Below, piece after piece: positions 59,909-64,000 of a DNA stretch of 64,000 nt. Made by a program: the position numbers and the translations under genes. Every line of letters starts with the position of its first letter. Position 1 is the first letter of the stretch. The notes under the pieces were generated by a model. That model saw only the letters and a program-made list of their open reading frames with translations, was not told where the DNA came from and did not search any database. The stretch covers positions 1-64,000 of the forward strand of contig NZ_JAPNLM010000028.1 in assembly GCF_026627255.1 (NCBI RefSeq), in the 5' to 3' direction. Source of the DNA: Streptomyces antarcticus. GTDB taxonomy: Bacteria; Actinomycetota; Actinomycetes; Streptomycetales; Streptomycetaceae.

Positions 59909-59929
59909 TCGAGTTTCAACTAAACTCGA
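59909..59929. promoter_or_regulatory. MarR-type operator upstream of pirin
   Basis: TCGAGTTT-CAACT-AAACTCGA, a perfect 8-bp inverted repeat around 5 bp, lies 20 bp before the pirin start and directly before its GAAGGAGG ribosome site. MarR regulators bind such sites; none is adjacent. Confidence 0.7.
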
Positions 59930-59949
59930 CGCAGAAGGAGGTCCTGACC

Positions 59950-60939
59950 ATGCCCGCAGTGACTGTTGAGAACCCGTTGACCCTTCCGCGAGTGGCCGAG
60001 CCCCAGGCCGCCGTCCCGCGCAAGGTGCTGGCCGTGACCACGGCCCCGGCCGGGTTCGAGGGTGAGGGATTCCCGGTACGCCGCGCGTTCGCCGGGATCA
60101 CCTACCAGTACCTCGACCCGTTCATCATGATGGACCAGATGGGCGAGGTGGAGTATCAGCCTGGGGAGCCCAAAGGGACCCCGTGGCATCCGCACCGCGG
60201 CTTCGAGACCGTCACGTACCTGATCGACGGAACCTTCGTCCACCAGGACAGCAACGGCGGCGGTGGAGTCATCAACGGCGGCGACACGCAGTGGATGACC
60301 GCCGGGTCCGGCCTCCTGCACATCGAGGCCCCGCCGGAGTCCCTCGTCGTGTCCGGCGGGCTCTTCCACGGCCTCCAGCTGTGGGTGAACCTCCCGGCCT
60401 CCGACAAGATGATGCCCCCGCGCTACCAGGACATCGGCGGCGGCCAGGTCCAGCTCCTGTCCACCCCGGACGGCGGCTCCCTGCTCCGCGTGATCGCCGG
60501 CGAGCTGGACGGTCACCAGGGCCCCGGCATCACCCACACCCCCATCACGATGATCCACGCGACCGTCACGCCGGGTGCGCGGATCACCCTGCCGTGGCGC
60601 GAGGACTTCAACGCGCTGGCCTACGTCATGGCCGGGCGCGGATCGGTGGGCGAGGACCGTCGCCCGATCACGATCGGGCAGACCGCGGTCTTCGGCGAGG
60701 GCGGCTCCCTCACGGTGCGGGCGGACGAGTCCCAGGACTCCAACGCCCCGGACCTGGAGGTCGTCATCCTCGGCGGGCGCCCGATCCGGGAGCCGATGGC
60801 GCACTACGGGCCGTTCGTCATGAACAGCAAGCACGAGCTCCAGCAGGCCTTCGACGACTTCCAGGCCGGCCGGCTGGGCGTCATCCCGACCGAGCGGACC
60901 GGCCTGGGCCACCGCGGCACCGGCCCGGCGGATGACTGA
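59950..60939 (+). CDS. Pirin-family protein
   Basis: 329-aa bicupin. N-terminal cupin with the metal-binding PWHPHRGFETVTYLIDG (about 78-94, His residues) and GGDTQWMTAGSGLLHIE; C-terminal cupin with PITIGQTAVFGEGG. Pirins act as quercetinase-like dioxygenases or redox co-regulators. ATG preceded by GAAGGAGG. In Streptomyces this gene carries the phiC31 attB site; a clearly related site is seen here at 60150-60195. Promoter has a MarR-type operator. Confidence 0.92.
   Translation: MPAVTVENPLTLPRVAEPQAAVPRKVLAVTTAPAGFEGEGFPVRRAFAGITYQYLDPFIMMDQMGEVEYQPGEPKGTPWHPHRGFETVTYLIDGTFVHQDSNGGGGVINGGDTQWMTAGSGLLHIEAPPESLVVSGGLFHGLQLWVNLPASDKMMPPRYQDIGGGQVQLLSTPDGGSLLRVIAGELDGHQGPGITHTPITMIHATVTPGARITLPWREDFNALAYVMAGRGSVGEDRRPITIGQTAVFGEGGSLTVRADESQDSNAPDLEVVILGGRPIREPMAHYGPFVMNSKHELQQAFDDFQAGRLGVIPTERTGLGHRGTGPADD
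60150..60195 (-). other. phiC31 attB-like site inside the pirin gene
   Basis: On the minus strand, 37 of 46 bases match my recollection of the minimal phiC31 attB, which begins GTGCGG and ends TACTCC. The central TTGGGC with the TT crossover dinucleotide is kept. No phiC31 prophage is integrated here, so this is an intact but diverged site. Confidence 0.75.
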
Positions 60940-61183
60940 CCGGAGGGGCTGGGGGCACAGGTACCCCGGCCGGGGCATAGGACGGCGGCGCAGAGCTGCG
61001 CAGTGAGTCAACGCACCCAACGGTGCCCTGTCAGCCCCTGTGCGCAGCACGGCTTCACAGGTCAGCGCAGGGGCAAGGCCGGCGCCGGTGTCCCCCACGC
61101 GATGGCTGTGGGAAGGAGGCCCGCCTTCCGGCTTGTCGCAACTGCCGCGGCTCCCCAGAACGCTGGGGGCTCCCCGTATCGGG
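60940..61183. other. Gene-free segment at the border of the accessory region
   Basis: About 240 bp following pirin with a few short imperfect repeats (CCCTGTGCGCAGC ... TCAGCGCAGGGG near 61035-61075) and no coding pattern I would trust. The boundary between conserved and accessory DNA is probably here. Confidence 0.5.
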
Positions 61184-61552
61184 GAGGAGCACGCCCGCGG
61201 TGCCCACGCCCAGCCGTACGGGCCGATGTACGCCGCCACCCAGGCCATGAGCATTGCCGTGGCCCTCGGCGACACCTCCGGGGCGCTGCGCCTCATGGAC
61301 ACCGTCCGCCTGGACTACGCCGTGCCGCTGGCCACCCGTGCCCGCTACGGCCTGGACGTCGCCCTCACCCACGTGGAATGCCGGCGCTGGGAGGCCGCAG
61401 CCGACACCCTTGAAGTCGTCTGCACGATGGCCCCCGGGTGGGTGCGCCACCAGATGCTCCCCGGTGTCATCATCGGCTGGCTCGCCGGAGTTTCCGTCGG
61501 TCGTCTGCGCGGTCTTGCCAACGCCGCCGGGGTCCCCCTCGGGGTGCGCTGA
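61184..61552 (+). pseudogene. C-terminal remnant of a TPR-type regulator
   Basis: Frame GEEHARGAHAQPYGPMYAAT, then QAMSIAVALGDTSGALRLMD and ARYGLDVALTHVECRRWEAA looks like the end of a long XRE-TPR regulator common in Streptomyces. The N-terminal HTH and most repeats are missing, and upstream DNA is unrelated. It ends in a stop at 61550. Likely left after a deletion or an insertion at the border. Confidence 0.6.
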
Positions 61553-61745
61553 CCCGCGGCCCGGCTACCACGCCTCGTAGCAGTCGACCGGCCGCCACCT
61601 GCTCGACTGCTACGGGGCGTTGCACAAGCCCGGCCGCCGGGTCCTGCGCTGCCACGCCCCATGGCACTGAAACCCAGCACGGACTGCCACCGCTGCCACG
61701 GGCCGTGTCTGGGCCCGCGTGCCGGTGCGCAGCAGCCTTGTGGGC

Positions 61746-62189
61746 ATGCCGACCAATCCGCCCGGCGGCCTCGGGCACGTACCCGTCGCCGTCTACGCCT
61801 GCGCCTCCACCGCCGCCGCCGTCCGCGACGGCGAGAAACGCGGCCGCCACTACGCCGACGCCCGGCACTGGCACGTTGCCGGGGCGTGGTCCGATGCCGA
61901 CCCGGCGGTGCCACTCGCAGAGCGCTCCGGCTGGCAGGCCATAACGTCCGCCCTGTCCACCGGAATGATCCGGGGCATCATCGTCGGCTCCCTCTCCCAC
62001 GTCGCTGCCGATGCCGCCCAGTTCGCCGGCCTTGGCGTCCTGATCCGAGACCGGGGCGGGTTCCTCGTGCACGCCGCAGCCGGCCTGCCCCGCCGCACCC
62101 CCGGCCAGCAACAGCGGCGCCGTGACATCGCCGACGCGTCCTCGCGGTGGTCCCCATGGGGCGACACGCCACAGGCAGACAGTCCGTGA
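61746..62189 (+). CDS. Hypothetical protein with resolvase-fold-like pattern
   Basis: 147 aa from the ATG at 61746. Not firmly recognised. VAVYACASTAAAVRDGEKRG (about 14-33), then WHVAGAWSDADPAVPLAERS, AITSALSTGMIRGIIVGSLS and FAGLGVLIRDRGGFLVHA follow the order of a serine-resolvase catalytic fold (YxR-S, then Ser-Arg spacing). The nucleophile context is altered (ACAST rather than R-x-S), so it may be an inactive relative. First of a four-gene operon-like run; stop overlaps the next start. Confidence 0.55.
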   Translation: MPTNPPGGLGHVPVAVYACASTAAAVRDGEKRGRHYADARHWHVAGAWSDADPAVPLAERSGWQAITSALSTGMIRGIIVGSLSHVAADAAQFAGLGVLIRDRGGFLVHAAAGLPRRTPGQQQRRRDIADASSRWSPWGDTPQADSP

Positions 62190-62383
62190 ACGCCGGGCAC
62201 CCCTGGGTCGGGGACCTGGTGGAAGACGACCAAGGGCGGCGGGCGATCGTCACCGACGTCAAAGAAGCCGGAACTGTCTGGGTGCTGCGGCCCGTGGCGG
62301 GAGGTTTCACCGCCCAGTGGCAGACGACTCACCCCGACCGCCTCGAAGTGATCCGCCGCCGCGGCGAGCACGACACCCCCTGA
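62186..62383 (+). CDS. Small hypothetical protein
   Basis: 65 aa from the GTG at 62186 that overlaps the previous stop (GTGA). VNAGHPWVGDLVEDDQGRRA, then IVTDVKEAGTVWVLRPVAGG: a compact beta-barrel (SH3/KOW-like) pattern, with a hydrophilic tail. Many Streptomyces clusters have such a small protein before a glycosyltransferase gene. Function unknown. Confidence 0.6.
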   Translation: MNAGHPWVGDLVEDDQGRRAIVTDVKEAGTVWVLRPVAGGFTAQWQTTHPDRLEVIRRRGEHDTP

Positions 62384-62428
62384 ACGCCCCGTCATGCCCA
62401 CGCACCACGACCGGAAGGCGAAGCCCCC

Positions 62429-63316
62429 GTGTACGCGTTCGGCCTGTGCATCGACCAGAAGTACCTCACCCCCGGCCTGGCCACCATCACCGGCCTGGCC
62501 GACAGCCTCACCCCGGCTGCCCGCCGCAACGCAGCGGTACGGGTACTCACCCTCGACCTTCACCCCGCGCAGGCGCTCCTCCTGGCCGACCTTGCCAAGC
62601 GCGTCGGCTTCGGCTCCTTCGACCTGCGCCACCGCCCCCCGCTGCGTGCCTCCCGCATGGCCGATGCCTCCTACATCACCATCACCACCTACCTGCGTTT
62701 CGAGTTCACGCCCGGCTTCGTCCGCCGGCCCTACCTGATCTATGTGGACGCCGACGTACTCGTACGCGGAGACCTCACCGAACCGCTCGGCCTCCTTCAG
62801 CCGGGCGAGACGGGCGCCGTGCGCGACGAGTTCAATTCCGCAGTGGGGCAGTGCCCAGCACTGCCCGGCGCCGCCGACCGTTGGCCCCACCTCCACGGCC
62901 GCCCCTACTTCAACGCGGGCATGCTCTGGACCCACACCAGCCACATGCCCCACATCCGGCAGGGTGTCGAGAGAGCTCTGATCCGCGGTCGGCGCCACAT
63001 CCTCCACAACGACCAGGACGCCCTGAACCTGTGGCTCCTGCACTCCGGCCGGGTACGGCCGGTGGCGGGCGGCTACAACCGGTTCGAGGTCGGCCGGTTC
63101 CTCGAACGCGGGAACTGGGTGCGCCGCGTCGTAGCCCGGCCGCTGCGACCCGACCCGGCCGCCGCCGTCGTGCACTTCGTCGGCCCCGAGAAGCCGTGGC
63201 AGACCACCTGCCCTGTCACGGACGACGTTGCCGAGTACCGGGTGCACCTGGCCCGCACCATGCGGCACGTTCGCCGCCTGGGCGCCGTCGGCACGGAACC
63301 GGCGGGTGTGCGGTGA
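62429..63316 (+). CDS. Glycosyltransferase, GT8-like
   Basis: 295 aa, GTG start. GT-A fold with the metal-binding D-x-D in PYLIYVDADVLVRGDLTEPL (about 107-126), preceded by a Tyr-rich Rossmann-like region and followed by RPYFNAGMLW (the GT8 FNAG motif) and HNDQDALNLWLL (NDQD motif). These three motifs define GT8 retaining transferases that use UDP-sugars. It is coupled by 4-bp overlap to a phosphotransferase gene, so sugar addition and phosphorylation may act on one product. Confidence 0.82.
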   Translation: MYAFGLCIDQKYLTPGLATITGLADSLTPAARRNAAVRVLTLDLHPAQALLLADLAKRVGFGSFDLRHRPPLRASRMADASYITITTYLRFEFTPGFVRRPYLIYVDADVLVRGDLTEPLGLLQPGETGAVRDEFNSAVGQCPALPGAADRWPHLHGRPYFNAGMLWTHTSHMPHIRQGVERALIRGRRHILHNDQDALNLWLLHSGRVRPVAGGYNRFEVGRFLERGNWVRRVVARPLRPDPAAAVVHFVGPEKPWQTTCPVTDDVAEYRVHLARTMRHVRRLGAVGTEPAGVR

Positions 63317-64000
63317 CCGGGCAGGTTCCGGCGGCGGTCTCGCGGGCGTGCGCCATCCTGCTCGGGGTCCCGGCCCGCACCGCGCAACGCCTGGCCGTCG
63401 GCACGCGGACTGCCGTGTACCGGACCGGTCTGGCCGATGGGCGGAGCGTCGTGGTCAAGCTGTACGCCGCCACGGCACACCGCAACGCGATCACGGAAGG
63501 TTCGGCGTTCTGCGCCGTGGCCAACCGGGTCCCGGTGCCTGCCGTCCTCGGGTGCGGCACGCTGCCCGGGCACGGATCGACGGCCCTGATCACTGCCGAT
63601 CTGGGCCCGATCACCCTCGGTAGTGCCGTCCGCTCCGGTCAGGTCCGCGACGACAGAGCCCTTCGAGACCTGGGCGGCCTGCTGGGCTCCCTGCACCGGA
63701 CACCGGTCCACGTGTCGACGCCGCGCCGCCCGTTCTACGAGCAGGTCTCCTCCCTCGGCCGGCGGTGCCCGCCCGGCACCCTGGACCGGATCGCCCCCAC
63801 CCTGGCAGCCATCGCCGACGCCTCCCGCACGGCGCCCGTGTGGTGCCACGGCGACGTGCACCTCGACAACGTCGTGATCTCCGGACCCCGCGCCGTCCGC
63901 CACATGGTCGACTTCACCGACGCCGCAGTCGGACCCCGTGAGGCCGACGTCGCCCAGACCCTCGTCATGACCGATGCCATCGCCTCCGTCCGAGCCAGCA
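63313..64000 (+). CDS. Phosphotransferase (APH/choline-kinase fold), partial
   Basis: At least 229 aa; the frame runs off the end of the window. GTG start overlaps the glycosyltransferase stop. Kinase-like features: Lys in VVVKLYAATAHR (about 49-60), catalytic Brenner-type loop WCHGDVHLDNVV, then metal-binding MVDFTDAAVGPREADVAQT. Aminoglycoside-phosphotransferase-fold enzymes phosphorylate antibiotics, sugars or choline. Coupling to a GT8 enzyme points to a modified small molecule or glycan, not resistance alone. Confidence 0.82.
   Translation, partial: MTGQVPAAVSRACAILLGVPARTAQRLAVGTRTAVYRTGLADGRSVVVKLYAATAHRNAITEGSAFCAVANRVPVPAVLGCGTLPGHGSTALITADLGPITLGSAVRSGQVRDDRALRDLGGLLGSLHRTPVHVSTPRRPFYEQVSSLGRRCPPGTLDRIAPTLAAIADASRTAPVWCHGDVHLDNVVISGPRAVRHMVDFTDAAVGPREADVAQTLVMTDAIASVRAS

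Overview
The window is very GC-rich DNA with the codon bias, GTG/TTG starts, 4-bp gene overlaps (GTGA/ATGA) and gene families of Streptomyces. From memory, the gene order TrmH-PaaN-PaaH-BkdR-Bkd ... PknB-like kinases ... Bkd follows the core-chromosome segment near dnaA/oriC of Streptomyces. An exact ParB site (parS) at 11554 and a one-mismatch copy at 16842 also fit an origin-proximal position.

Layout. 1-9.1 kb: a SpoU-type RNA methylase, a divergent phenylacetate/beta-oxidation pair (paaN, paaH) with its TetR regulator, the Lrp-type regulator bkdR, and a first branched-chain 2-oxoacid dehydrogenase operon (E1alpha, E1beta, E2). The same TetR-type palindrome lies in the paaN/paaH promoter and in front of this bkd operon. 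9.4-20 kb: quinone oxidoreductase, a K+ channel with TrkA domains, molybdenum cofactor genes moeA and mobA, the proteasome activator bpa, and an FtsX-type ABC exporter with its PadR regulator, whose promoter appears to be leaderless and overlapped by a double operator. 20-25 kb: two divergent membrane Ser/Thr kinases, an FMN-barrel protein and an orphan NarL-type response regulator. 25.4-29 kb: a second, paralogous bkd operon.

29-31 kb holds a decayed Rhs tail with a toxin-like C-terminus and two immunity-like genes. 31-45 kb is a mixed set of accessory and metabolic genes. It includes a papain-like protease with a beta-propeller-like tail followed directly by a chagasin-like inhibitor, a DUF397 gene overlapping a mycoredoxin gene, a GntR/MFS pair, a mycothiol-dependent-isomerase-like enzyme, a nitrilase, a LURP-one protein, an ATP-grasp-like protein and a Uma2 protein.

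About 45.0-49.5 kb is a compact integrative element of roughly 4.5 kb. It consists of a large serine integrase and five small or regulatory genes, with no recognisable replication, excision or transfer gene. It sits inside the 5' end of a thioredoxin/NHL gene. A truncated copy of that 5' end remains on the left, and a diverged but functional-looking copy on the right restores the gene.

49.3-61 kb returns to conserved chromosome: the NHL protein, M18 aminopeptidase, a duplicated zinc-finger-like protein, an acyl-CoA dehydrogenase, an AbaA/WhiJ-type cluster (ATP-binding protein, 71-aa protein, XRE regulator, DUF397), an SseB-like protein, an aldo/keto reductase with a TetR regulator, and pirin, which contains a phiC31 attB-like site. 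From 61 kb to the end is an accessory cluster: a broken regulator fragment, a resolvase-fold-like protein, a 65-aa protein, a GT8-type glycosyltransferase and a phosphotransferase cut by the window edge.

No tRNA, rRNA or CRISPR array was seen. All family assignments come from reading motifs, not from database searches.
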